In this document: positions 1-8,026 of the stretch, one piece after another
Layout of the letters: each line of letters begins with the position of its first letter
Position numbering within the stretch: position 1 is the stretch's first letter
Assembly: GCF_024385525.1 (NCBI RefSeq)
Contig: NZ_JANFLU010000012.1
Coordinates: forward strand, 1-64,000
Length of the DNA stretch: 64,000 nucleotides
From: Arthrobacter sp. zg-Y238
GTDB lineage: Bacteria; Actinomycetota; Actinomycetes; Actinomycetales; Micrococcaceae
Direction of reading: 5' to 3'
Position numbers and translations under genes: made by a program
The notes under the pieces: generated by a model
Told to the model about the DNA's origin: nothing
What the model saw: only the letters and a program-made list of their open reading frames with translations
Database searches by the model: none

Positions 1-264
1 ACACCAGCACCTGGACGGACACGACTTCAAACGGTCCGTCAAAGTATAAAGGGTGTTGTAGATCATGCTGCTTGCGTCCACTATGTGGTTCCCGGACAAC
101 AACCGTTGGTTGCTGTGCCTGGAACACCGAACCATTGCCCCTTGTCCAGGGGGCGGGTTCACATTTTTACCGCACTGCCCGGCACCCCTCATTCGGGGTT
201 GGTTCCGGGGGAGTGTTGTAACCATTGTTTTCCCCTCCCGCCTTTGGCGGGTGCGGGTAGAAGG
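1..264 (+). other. 23S-5S rRNA internal spacer
   Basis: No convincing protein is encoded here. The segment immediately precedes a 5S gene and resembles the 23S-5S spacer of Arthrobacter rRNA operons, so the 23S 3' end should lie at or just left of position 1. A short stem (CCCGCC, loop TTT, GGCGGG; 237-251) sits about 13 bases before the 5S start and may help processing. The assignment to spacer is from recognition and context. Confidence 0.6.
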
Positions 265-383
265 GTTACGGCGGTCATAGCGTGGGGGAAACGCCCGGTC
301 CCATTCCGAACCCGGAAGCTAAGACCCACAGCGCCGATGGTACTGCATCCGGGAGGATGTGGGAGAGTAGGTCACCGCCGGAC
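265..383 (+). rRNA. rrf: 5S ribosomal RNA, copy 1
   Basis: A 119-base gene starts GTTACGGCGGTCATAGCG and ends CACCGCCGGAC. The ends pair to form helix I, and the conserved loop segment CCATTCCGAACCCGGAAG is present. It belongs to the 5S component of the large ribosomal subunit. It follows a 23S-type spacer and is closed by a strong hairpin at 400-426. It is base-for-base identical to the second copy at 660-778. End positions are placed by analogy and could shift by one or two bases. Confidence 0.95.
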
Positions 384-399
384 AATATTTGAAGAGGTT

Positions 400-436
400 G
401 AGCCCGTACCAGTGTTGGTACGGGCTCTCCTTGTTT
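400..436 (+). terminator. Rho-independent terminator of rRNA operon
   Basis: Perfect stem GAGCCCGTACC / GGTACGGGCTC with a short loop, followed by TCCTTGTTT. It lies 17 bases after the first 5S gene, as expected at the end of an rRNA transcript. This means the second 5S may need read-through or its own promoter. Confidence 0.85.
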
Positions 437-659
437 AAGCGCCTGTTCAGCAGCCCCCCACAGAACCTGCTGGCTGCCCACCGGCAACGGCCGCAGTGGG
501 ACTAGGTTAGACACTGTGTTTATTCCGACACTTTAGGCCAAGTCCGGTTGGCCCGCGGTGGTCAAAACCGCCTGGAAGTCGCGGTAAGCTTAAAGAGCAG
601 AACCCGAAAGGGCAGTCTGTAACCGAAGATTTCCTGCCGCATTAGCCGGCAGGGCTAGG
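437..659 (+). other. Spacer between tandem 5S genes
   Basis: No supportable ORF. A stem CCTGCCG / CGGCAGG (633-653) ends 6 bases before the second 5S, in the same relative place as the stem before copy 1, although the sequences differ. AT-richer sequence around 505-535 could hold a promoter for the second 5S, but no clear -35/-10 pair can be assigned. Confidence 0.5.
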
Positions 660-778
660 GTTACGGCGGTCATAGCGTGGGGGAAACGCCCGGTCCCATT
701 CCGAACCCGGAAGCTAAGACCCACAGCGCCGATGGTACTGCATCCGGGAGGATGTGGGAGAGTAGGTCACCGCCGGAC
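660..778 (+). rRNA. rrf: 5S ribosomal RNA, copy 2 (tandem duplicate)
   Basis: Identical over all 119 bases to the 5S gene at 265-383. No 16S or 23S gene lies between the copies, so this is an extra 5S appended to the rRNA operon. It is followed by its own 13-bp terminator hairpin. Identity of the copies fits gene conversion or a recent duplication; the flanking sequences differ. Confidence 0.95.
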
Positions 779-790
779 ATACGTTGAAAT

Positions 791-826
791 AAGGATCCGC
801 ACAAGGATGTGCGGATCCTTATTTGC
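791..826 (+). terminator. Terminator after second 5S
   Basis: Perfect 13-bp stem AAGGATCCGCACA / TGTGCGGATCCTT with loop AGGA, followed by ATTTGCTT. It starts 13 bases after 5S copy 2. The GTG at 809 lies inside this stem, which argues against using it as the start of the next gene. Confidence 0.85.
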
Positions 827-874
827 TTAACTGCACCTTCCGCCCCGCTTTCCGGGCTCGACCCCCTGCCGAAT

Positions 875-1540
875 GTGCGCAAGCATGGTCCCGTGGCCGG
901 CGAAAACAGCAGCAGCAAGGGCTTTGCCCGAGTAAATTCCGGTCCGGACCTGGACCGCACCATGTTCTTCAGCGACGCCGTCTTCGCTATCGCCATGACG
1001 CTGCTGGCCGTGGATATCCGGGTTCCCCAGGTGCCGCCCAGCGAGCTTGGGGCGGCCGTGGCTGCCCAGCTTCCGGAGTTCGGCGCTTACGTCCTGTCCT
1101 TTGTGGTGACCGCCGCCTATTGGCTGAGCCATCACCGGCTCTTCCGGCTGCTGAAGGGATTTACCGGCCGGCTGCAGCAGCTGAACCTGGTGCTGCTGAT
1201 GTTCGTCGCCCTGCTGGGGTACGCCACCGACATGCTGGCGTTCTATGGAGACCAGCAGCTCGGCGTCGTGATTTATGCGGCGGCCCTGGGGCTTATCGGC
1301 ACCGCCAATACCGTGCTGTGGATCTATTGCAGCCGAGAGGGCCTTTTCCGGGACGACGTCGATCCGCGGCTTCCGGCGTTCGCGCAGGTCCGTGCCCCGG
1401 TCACCCCAGCGGTTTTCCTGGCCTCGATTCCCATTGCCATCCTGTGGAGTCCGCAGGCGGCCACCTGGTCTTGGCTGGGAATTATCGTTATCAATGCCTT
1501 GCTTCACGGCCTCGGCCGCAGACGGACCAGCCTGGCCTAA
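875..1540 (+). CDS. TMEM175/DUF1211-family membrane protein (putative K+ channel)
   Basis: About 221 residues with several hydrophobic helices. The N-terminal part has the RTMFFSDAVFAIAMTLL signature of the TMEM175 (DUF1211) family, whose characterised members are potassium-selective channels of two six-helix repeats. Bacterial members have one repeat and assemble as tetramers, which fits the length. The longest reading frame opens with GTG at 809, inside the 5S terminator, so an internal GTG (875 or 893) is more likely; neither has a clear ribosome-binding site. It stands alone between 5S and tRNA-Ser. Channel activity is inferred from family only. Confidence 0.75.
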   Translation: MRKHGPVAGENSSSKGFARVNSGPDLDRTMFFSDAVFAIAMTLLAVDIRVPQVPPSELGAAVAAQLPEFGAYVLSFVVTAAYWLSHHRLFRLLKGFTGRLQQLNLVLLMFVALLGYATDMLAFYGDQQLGVVIYAAALGLIGTANTVLWIYCSREGLFRDDVDPRLPAFAQVRAPVTPAVFLASIPIAILWSPQAATWSWLGIIVINALLHGLGRRRTSLA

Positions 1541-1620
1541 GCCACCAGTCACGGAGGGCCGATTCGTTGGTTTGGCCCTGTGTCGGGTAGTCTTATATCT
1601 GCTTCTACGGGAGCAAGCTT

Positions 1621-1708
1621 GGAGGATTCGCCTAGCGGCCTATGGCGCACGCCTGGAACGCGTGTTGGGTTAACGCCCTCGGGGGTTCAAATCCCCCATC
1701 CTCCGCCA
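1621..1708 (+). tRNA. tRNA-Ser (anticodon GGA), CCA encoded
   Basis: Acceptor stem GGAGGAT pairs with ATCCTCC (1698-1704), discriminator G1705, then CCA. The anticodon loop contains GGA, reading UCC/UCU serine codons. The T arm GGGGGTTCAAATCCCCC is canonical, and a long variable arm typical of class II tRNA-Ser is present. A terminator follows nine bases later. Confidence 0.95.
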
Positions 1709-1716
1709 GGATAAAG

Positions 1717-1752
1717 AAATACCCCGGTCTTCGGACCGGGGTATTTCTTTTT
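1717..1752 (+). terminator. Terminator after tRNA-Ser
   Basis: Stem AAATACCCCGGTC / GACCGGGGTATTT with a TTCG tetraloop and a CTTTTT tail. It separates the tRNA from the convergent ABC permease gene, whose stop is at 1763, and could act in both directions. Confidence 0.9.
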
Positions 1753-1762
1753 GCCCAAACAG

Positions 1763-4237
1763 CTACCGTTCGGCCCGCAGTGCGGCACGTGTGGCTACCG
1801 CAATGGAGCCCAGGCCGAGCGCCGCCGTCGCACCGGCGAGGCCGAGGTACACGGCCGGGACGATCGTGGGCAGCGGCAGCCCCGAGACGCTCACGGCGAT
1901 CCCCATCAGCGGCGGCAGGGCCAGGACGGTGCCGATGACGACGGCGGCCGCGACTATCAGCAGGGACTCGGCCCCCATCATCCGCCTCAGCTGGGTATCC
2001 GACGCACCCAGGGTCCGCAGCAGCAGCATCTCCGGCCGGCGCTTGGCCGTCGCCATCACCAGGGTGTTGACCACGGAGACAGCGAGGTATCCAAGCAGAA
2101 CCAGCATCGCGATCACCGAAACCCACGAGTCGGCATTCCGTTCCGCGGCTCCAGCTGCCCCGAGCTCCTCCTTATCCAGCAGCGTCAGCCCCAGGCCCTC
2201 GACGGCGGCGGACAGGTCTCCCGCGTCGGTATCGGCCGCCGTGCTGACCAGCAGGTAGTCGTTCAGCCCCGTGGTGGTGTGGCTTCGCAGCGTCTCGTTC
2301 GCCACCGCCACATCCCCGAATCCCAGCCCTCGTTCGTAGGTGGCGACGACGACGGCGGTCGCCTCGGTTCCGTCCCCGTAGTAGAAGTCGAAGTCCTCGC
2401 CCACGCCCGTGCCGGATTCCCGGGCCAGGTCCACGCTCAGCGCCACGGTATCGGCGTCCGCCAAGCGGTCCAGGGACCCTTCGTTTACATCCAGGTCCAG
2501 GGTTCCGTTCAGGTCCTCAGAGGCCAGGCCCTGAATAGCGTAGGGCTGTACACCGTCTTCCATGCCGGCGAAACCGGCCTTGGCAAGTACTGCGGAACGG
2601 GCCACCGGCGAGGTGGACTCCACGCCGGGCAGCTCCGCCACCTGGTCGGCGAGCTCCTCGGACACTCCGGACCCCGGAGCATGAACCAGATACCCGGCAA
2701 CCACCCCGTCCCGGGACTGCCGCTCGGCTTCCGTTGCCACTGTGGTCGGCATAAAGAACTGCACGGACCCGAGTGCAATGGCCAGGGCGAGTGGAACGAT
2801 TCCCGAGGCCAGGCGCCGCGGGAAAGCGCTGGCGTTGGCTTCCGCGAGGGCCAGCGACGCGGAGGGGCTGCGGCGGACCAGCGGCTGCACCAGTTTTAAG
2901 GCGCCCGTCACCAGCCATGGTCCCAGCAGGCCCGCGCCGATCATCAGGAGCAGGATGCTCGAGGCTGCCGCCGCCAGGCCCGCAGTGCCCGGGACTGCAA
3001 CCGGTACCAAGGCCGCAACGAGACCGGCAGCCAGCAGCGACAGACCGGTGATGACGCGTCCGCGGCCCAGCCGGGAAGCCTCCGTCGCGGAGTCCCGCAG
3101 GGCAGCCGTCGGCGCCGCACGAACCGCGCCCCGCGCCGAGACAAGCGAGGCTCCCACCGCCGCGGCAATGCTGATGGCTACCGCGGCCAGGGCCGGCAGC
3201 GGGCTGTAGGCCAGGACGAAGGTTTCGGGAAGCACGCCGCCGGCAACGAACTGGTTGCCCAGGAACCAGGCCAGCAGGAAGCCGGGTGCCGCACCCAGCA
3301 CTGCGGCAGCACTGGAAATCAGGAGGACTTCACGCATCACGATGCCCAGGGTCTGGTTCGCTCCGGCCCCCACTGCCCGCAGCATCGCGAATTCCCGGCG
3401 CCGGGCCATGATGGACAGGGACAGGGTCCCTGCTGTCACAAAGACCGCGGTCATCACGGCCACGCCCGCCAGCGACCCGCTGAGCAGCAGCAGCGTGGAG
3501 CGGGCGGCGGACCCGCCGAGATTCTCCACGTCTCCGCGGCGGTCCCCGGTATACCCGACGACGTCGGCCACCCGCGCCTCGATGTCGGCGGAGAGTTGTT
3601 CCGGGCGGACGCCGGATTCGGCGATGACGCCTACGGTGGCCACCGTGTCGCCGTGCGGCCACAAGGCCTGAGCCCCGACGGTGCTCAGGAAAGCGGCAGG
3701 ACCAGTGTCCACTCCCGACTCGGGAGCGGCGACGCCGGACACCGTGTACTCGGTTGGCTCCCCGCCGTGGGTGAGGGTGAGCGAGGTTCCCGGAGCAGCC
3801 CCGAAGGATTCATCCACCACCACTTCGGTGGCCCGCTCGGGAGCTTCCCCGGAAGTCAGTGTGTAGGGGGTCAGGGCCGCCGAGTCCCAGGCAGCGGCGG
3901 AAACCGCCGTACCGTCGGTGGTGGCCAAAGGAAGCTCGATGCTGCCCACGGCGCGTTCGACGCCGGGGACGGCCGCGATTTCCTCAACAACTTCGGCGGG
4001 GAGCAGGACGCGTTCGGCGAAGGGGGCGTCCATGTCCTCGACCACGGGATGTGCCTGCGGCGCACCCACTACGACGTCGGCCCCCTGCAGGCGCTGCGGG
4101 GCAATGCCGCCGCGGGTTCCGGATTCAATGAGGACGCCCATCGCGGTGATGAGCGCGGCGCACAGGAACACGGCTACAAAAACCCCGGCGAATCCGCCGC
4201 GGTGGTGCCGGATGGAGGCTCTGGCAAGAGAGAACAT
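1763..4237 (-). CDS. FtsX/MacB-type ABC transporter permease
   Basis: An 824-residue membrane protein with an N-terminal anchor (residues about 15-38) and a large extracytoplasmic segment, then two FtsX-like three-helix blocks: one around 255-370 and one at the C-terminus around 700-820. A central helix pair lies near 400-445. This is the layout of duplicated FtsX-domain permeases (MacB_PCD plus FtsX). The start lies one base past the stop of the upstream ATPase gene at 4239, so the two are coupled and should form one exporter. Such systems act in lipoprotein, peptide or antibiotic efflux; the substrate cannot be read here. The divergent two-component genes may control it. Confidence 0.9.
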   Translation of the reverse strand: MFSLARASIRHHRGGFAGVFVAVFLCAALITAMGVLIESGTRGGIAPQRLQGADVVVGAPQAHPVVEDMDAPFAERVLLPAEVVEEIAAVPGVERAVGSIELPLATTDGTAVSAAAWDSAALTPYTLTSGEAPERATEVVVDESFGAAPGTSLTLTHGGEPTEYTVSGVAAPESGVDTGPAAFLSTVGAQALWPHGDTVATVGVIAESGVRPEQLSADIEARVADVVGYTGDRRGDVENLGGSAARSTLLLLSGSLAGVAVMTAVFVTAGTLSLSIMARRREFAMLRAVGAGANQTLGIVMREVLLISSAAAVLGAAPGFLLAWFLGNQFVAGGVLPETFVLAYSPLPALAAVAISIAAAVGASLVSARGAVRAAPTAALRDSATEASRLGRGRVITGLSLLAAGLVAALVPVAVPGTAGLAAAASSILLLMIGAGLLGPWLVTGALKLVQPLVRRSPSASLALAEANASAFPRRLASGIVPLALAIALGSVQFFMPTTVATEAERQSRDGVVAGYLVHAPGSGVSEELADQVAELPGVESTSPVARSAVLAKAGFAGMEDGVQPYAIQGLASEDLNGTLDLDVNEGSLDRLADADTVALSVDLARESGTGVGEDFDFYYGDGTEATAVVVATYERGLGFGDVAVANETLRSHTTTGLNDYLLVSTAADTDAGDLSAAVEGLGLTLLDKEELGAAGAAERNADSWVSVIAMLVLLGYLAVSVVNTLVMATAKRRPEMLLLRTLGASDTQLRRMMGAESLLIVAAAVVIGTVLALPPLMGIAVSVSGLPLPTIVPAVYLGLAGATAALGLGSIAVATRAALRAER

Positions 4238-4238
4238 A

Positions 4239-4994
4239 TTAGCGCTCCCCGAGGTTGGCCATGTGTTCGCTGACGTCGTGGGCGGTGGCGCCGGTCATGC
4301 TGCCGTCCAGGCGCCCGTCCGCAAGGAAAATGACGGTGTCTGCGTGCCCGGCCGCCACCGGGTCGTGGGTCACCATGATCACCGTTTGTCCTAGCACGGA
4401 AACGGTATGCCGCAGCAGGTCCAGCACCTGGCGTGCAGTGCCGGAGTCCAGAGCGCCGGTGGGTTCGTCCGCAAAGACGGCGTCCGGGCGGGTGATCAGG
4501 GCCCGGGCAATGGCCGCCCGCTGCTGCTGGCCGCCGGAGAGCTCCTGCGGCTTCCGCTCACCCAAGCCGGACAGCCCGACGGCTTCCAGCACGTAGTCCA
4601 GCCAGACCTTGTCCGTTCCTCGTCCGGCCAGCAGCAGCGGCAGCGTCACGTTCCGCGCGACGGTCAGCTGGGGGAGCAGGTTGTAGGACTGGAACACAAA
4701 ACCGACGTGGTCCCGGCGGAAGCGGGTCAAGGCCTTGCTGTGGAGCTTCGAGATTTCGGTGGTGCCCAGCAGCACCCGGCCGCTGTCGGGGGCGTCCAGT
4801 CCTGCCGCGCACTGCAGCAGCGTGCTTTTGCCGGAACCCGAAGGTCCCATGATGGCGGTGAAGGTGCCGGCCGGAACGGCCAGGGACACATCACGCAGGG
4901 CGGGCACGCTGGTGTTGCCGGATCGGTAGCTCTTGGACACGCCCTGCAGCTGCAGGGCTGCGGGGCCGGAGAATTCGGCGGCGTCGGTGAACAT
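4239..4994 (-). CDS. ABC transporter ATP-binding protein (MacB/LolD type)
   Basis: 251 residues with Walker A GPSGSGKST, Q-loop VFQSYNLLP, signature LSGGQQQR, Walker B DAVFADEPTGALD and H-loop THD. The LSGGQQQR and ADEPTGALD forms are typical of the MacB/LolD/FtsE group that pairs with FtsX-like permeases. The frame stays open upstream, but the ATG at 4994 is chosen because AAGGA precedes it at good spacing and homology begins there. The stop is one base from the permease start. About 155 bases separate it from the divergent kinase, leaving room for two facing promoters. Confidence 0.93.
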   Translation of the reverse strand: MFTDAAEFSGPAALQLQGVSKSYRSGNTSVPALRDVSLAVPAGTFTAIMGPSGSGKSTLLQCAAGLDAPDSGRVLLGTTEISKLHSKALTRFRRDHVGFVFQSYNLLPQLTVARNVTLPLLLAGRGTDKVWLDYVLEAVGLSGLGERKPQELSGGQQQRAAIARALITRPDAVFADEPTGALDSGTARQVLDLLRHTVSVLGQTVIMVTHDPVAAGHADTVIFLADGRLDGSMTGATAHDVSEHMANLGER

Positions 4995-5150
4995 GGGGTC
5001 ATCCTTTTGGTCGAAGGTGCGGGTTTGTGCGGCACTTGCTGACTTCGACGCTACGGATTCCGGAAACGGGATCCGATACAGCCAATAGCCCGGTTTGGGG
5101 TATAGCTGGCTATACCGACAGGGGGAAAGGGGTCGGGCATAATTCAACGG

Positions 5151-6440
5151 GTGAGACTTCCCAGCCGTGCCAAAACCCGTCTCCGGGACGCGGCCTTCCT
5201 TGTGCGCGAAGGCTGGTATTGGTTGGCGTCCCTGACCGTGCTGGTAACCGGTATTGCGCTGCTGCCCTTCGTGGCCCTGGGAGTGGGCCTGTACGCGGTC
5301 CCTACCCTCCTGGACCTCCTGAACCGGCTGGCCGCGAGGGCGCAGGCCCGTTCGGCGGCGTTCTCCTCCGCTGTCATTCCCTTTGACCGGCGCCACCTCG
5401 CCGGCAGGTATTCGTTCACCGAGTTGGCCGCCCTGCTGAGCGCTCCGGAAACGAAGCGGGACCTGTCCTGGCTGCTCTTCCACTGCGCCTTTGCCGTACT
5501 GGCAGCGGCGCTGGCCCTCGCGCTTCCTTTCGGTGCCGTGCTCTATGTTGCGGCGGCGCCCCTGTGGCAGCTGTTCCCGCCGGACGCACCGCTGGAACTG
5601 ACCATCTTCGTCCGCAGCTGGGGTGATGCCCTCCTGATGATGCTGCTGGGACTTCTATACGCCGTCGGCTCGTGGGTGCTGCTGCCCTGGCTGGCACGGC
5701 GGTTCAGCGAGGCGACCCTGGGGATCCTTTCCCCGCGCCGGTATGCGGACCTGGCCCGCCGGATCTCCGACCTCTCGGCGGCCCGGGCCAGCGCCCTCGC
5801 CGCCCACGCCGCGGAACTGCGCCGGATTGAACGTGAACTGCACGACGGCGCGCAGAACCGGCTGGTCGGCGTCGTGATGATGCTGGGGCTGGCCCAGCGT
5901 GCGGCCGAAACCGATCCGGCGGCCGCCGTACCGTTCATCGGACGGGCGCAGGATGCCGCGTCCGAAGCACTCGCCGGGCTGCGCGCCGCGGTGCACGACA
6001 TTTATCCGCCGGTCCTGGACGAACTCGGCCTGGGCGGTGCGGCCTCGGCCCTGACCAGCCGCTCGCCCATCCCCACTTCCCTGAAGGTGGACGAATTGCT
6101 GCGCGCCCCGGCAGCAGTGGAATCGGCGGCGTATTTTGTCCTCGCCGAAGCCCTGACCAATGCTGCGAAACACTCCGGCGCCTCCCGGATCGACGTGGTC
6201 CTCCGTACTGAATCAACGGCGCGGGAGGATGTTTTGGTGATCCTGGTGAACGACGACGGCCGGGGCGGCGCGACCGTGTCACCGACCGCCGGCGCGCAGG
6301 CTACGGCCGACGCCAACGGCTCCGGCTCCGGCCTGGCCGGAATTGCCCGGCGTGCAGCCGCCTTTGGCGGCAGGCTGGTACTGAACAGCCCCGACGGCGG
6401 ACCGACAAACCTGAGAGTGGAGCTGCCATGCGCCTTCTAA
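5151..6440 (+). CDS. Sensor histidine kinase (HisKA_3 family)
   Basis: 429 residues, GTG start. Hydrophobic helices near 24-58 and 108-180 form the membrane sensor region, which resembles the putative sensor domain of actinobacterial NarL-type kinases. The H-box RIERELHDGAQNRL places the phospho-acceptor at about H231. The ATPase domain has N-box ALTNAAKHSG (N337), a G1 box NDDGRGG and a G2 box GSGSGLAGI. The last 13 bases overlap the response regulator gene, so the two are co-expressed. Genes for MacB-type exporters often sit beside such kinases, which suggests envelope-stress or antibiotic sensing; this is inferred from position. Confidence 0.93.
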   Translation: MRLPSRAKTRLRDAAFLVREGWYWLASLTVLVTGIALLPFVALGVGLYAVPTLLDLLNRLAARAQARSAAFSSAVIPFDRRHLAGRYSFTELAALLSAPETKRDLSWLLFHCAFAVLAAALALALPFGAVLYVAAAPLWQLFPPDAPLELTIFVRSWGDALLMMLLGLLYAVGSWVLLPWLARRFSEATLGILSPRRYADLARRISDLSAARASALAAHAAELRRIERELHDGAQNRLVGVVMMLGLAQRAAETDPAAAVPFIGRAQDAASEALAGLRAAVHDIYPPVLDELGLGGAASALTSRSPIPTSLKVDELLRAPAAVESAAYFVLAEALTNAAKHSGASRIDVVLRTESTAREDVLVILVNDDGRGGATVSPTAGAQATADANGSGSGLAGIARRAAAFGGRLVLNSPDGGPTNLRVELPCAF

Positions 6441-7072
6441 TTGCCGAAGATGATGCCCTGCTGCGGGCCGGACTGGAGCTGCTGCTTCGAGGAGAAGGCT
6501 TCGACGTGGTCGGCTCCTGGGACAACGCCGATGACCTGCTCGCCGCCTTCGAACCCGGCAGCGCCGACGGCGCCGTGCTGGACGTCCGGATGCCGCCGAC
6601 CTTCACCAACGAGGGGCTGCGGGCCGCCCTGGAACTGAGGTCCCGGGTCCCCGACTTCCCGGTGCTCGTCCTCTCCGCCTATGTCGAAGACCGTTACGCC
6701 AGCCGCTTGCTGGGCTCCGGCGCCCAGGGCGTGGGCTACCTGCTGAAGGAGCGGGTCGGCAACGTCGGTGAATTCGTGGACGGACTGCGGCGCGTGGCTG
6801 CCGGCGGCACCGTCATGGACCCGGAGGTCATCGCCCAGCTCTTCAGCCGGCGCAGCAACCAGGACCCCATCCGGTCGCTGACCCCGCGCGAGTTCGAAGT
6901 GCTGGGGCTGGTGGCCGAAGGGCTGGGCAACACCGCCATTGCCTCCACCATTTCCGTCTCCGAAACCGCGGTCAGCAAACACATCGGCAACATTTTCGCG
7001 AAGCTCGGGCTGGCCCAGTCGGACAGCGGCCACCGCAGGGTGCTGGCGACTCTCGCGTACCTCCGCTCCTGA
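6428..7072 (+). CDS. NarL/LuxR-family response regulator
   Basis: 214 residues. The receiver domain has acidic residues E7 D8 D9, phospho-acceptor D52 in VLDVRMPP, T/S position S83 and K107. A C-terminal LuxR-type helix-turn-helix (about 150-205) contains LTPREFEVLGLVAEGLGN and the recognition-helix stretch VSKHIGNIF. The start overlaps the kinase gene. The likely partner is the kinase upstream. Targets could be the divergent ABC exporter or the lipid-type operon 95 bases downstream; the sequence does not decide. Confidence 0.94.
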   Translation: MRLLIAEDDALLRAGLELLLRGEGFDVVGSWDNADDLLAAFEPGSADGAVLDVRMPPTFTNEGLRAALELRSRVPDFPVLVLSAYVEDRYASRLLGSGAQGVGYLLKERVGNVGEFVDGLRRVAAGGTVMDPEVIAQLFSRRSNQDPIRSLTPREFEVLGLVAEGLGNTAIASTISVSETAVSKHIGNIFAKLGLAQSDSGHRRVLATLAYLRS

Positions 7073-7167
7073 CCGGCGGGTCCCGCTTGTTTCGTCCCGG
7101 GTCTTGTTTCGCGGACGGCACCGGTGACAAGGTGTGATGCACTACAGCCGGGCGCAGGAGGACACAC

Positions 7168-8007
7168 GTGGAACAGGGCGGCGGAAAGGTAGCGCTGGTC
7201 ACCGGTGCTTCGCGCGGAATCGGCCGGCGTGTGGCGGAGCGGCTCGCGGCGCAGGGGACCGCCGTCGTCGTCAGTTACCGCCGGAATGCCGAACTCGCCA
7301 AGGAAGTGGTCACCCGGCTGCAGGAACTGGGCGGCAGCGGCATCGCGGTGCAGGCGGACGTGGAGAACCCCGAAGACATTGTCCGGCTCTTCGACGCCGC
7401 GGCGGACGAATACGGCCGGTTGGACTACTTCATCAACAACGCTGCTGCTGCCGCCTTCAAGAACGTGGTGGACCTGAAAACCCATCACCTGGACCGTGCC
7501 TACGCGGTGAATGTCCGGCCGTTTGTCCTCGGCGCCCAGGAGGCGGTGAAACTGATGGACGACGGCGGCCGGATAGTCGCGCTCACCAGTTACGGCAGCA
7601 CCCGGGCCTTCCCGACCTATGCCGCCCTCGGCTCCTACAAGGCTGCGGTGGAGTCCTTTGTCCGGTTCATGGCGGTGGAATTCGGTCCCTACGGCATCAA
7701 CGTCAACGCCGTGAACGGCGGGCTGATCGATTCCGATTCGCTGGACTACTTCTACTCCATGGACGGCATGGCACCGATGGACAGCGTGATCTCCCGCCTC
7801 CCCAAACGCCGGCCCGGCACCGTGGATGAAATGGCCGCCGCGGTGGAGTTCCTGCTCTCCGCGGGCGCCGAGTACATCACCGGCCAGGTCCTCGCGGTCG
7901 ACGGCGGACTCTCGGTCATTGCCCCGCCGTTCCATTCCGACGCGTCCGGCCCGCCGGTCGCCCTGCCGAACCGGCCCACCCGGCCCACCCGGGGCGGCAG
8001 CCGGTAA
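7168..8007 (+). CDS. SDR oxidoreductase, enoyl-ACP reductase-like (FabL/FabI type)
   Basis: 279 residues with cofactor loop TGASRGIG (12-19), which favours NADP(H). The active site has Y151 followed by K158, a Y-x6-K spacing. Classical SDRs have Y-x3-K; Y-x6-K is the hallmark of enoyl-ACP reductases FabI and FabL, and the overall sequence recalls FabL. A proline-rich tail of about 25 residues is extra. GTG start with GGAGGA upstream. It opens a tight operon with an acyl-CoA synthetase and a KAS II. It probably reduces an enoyl thioester, or possibly a 3-ketoacyl one. Substrate unknown. Confidence 0.75.
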   Translation: MEQGGGKVALVTGASRGIGRRVAERLAAQGTAVVVSYRRNAELAKEVVTRLQELGGSGIAVQADVENPEDIVRLFDAAADEYGRLDYFINNAAAAAFKNVVDLKTHHLDRAYAVNVRPFVLGAQEAVKLMDDGGRIVALTSYGSTRAFPTYAALGSYKAAVESFVRFMAVEFGPYGINVNAVNGGLIDSDSLDYFYSMDGMAPMDSVISRLPKRRPGTVDEMAAAVEFLLSAGAEYITGQVLAVDGGLSVIAPPFHSDASGPPVALPNRPTRPTRGGSR

Positions 8008-8026
8008 GAACTGAAAGGAAGCATCA

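Noticed and set aside
809-874. Extension of the TMEM175-like protein to the GTG at 809
   Set aside because: The GTG lies inside the 5S terminator stem, and the extra residues are not part of the family.
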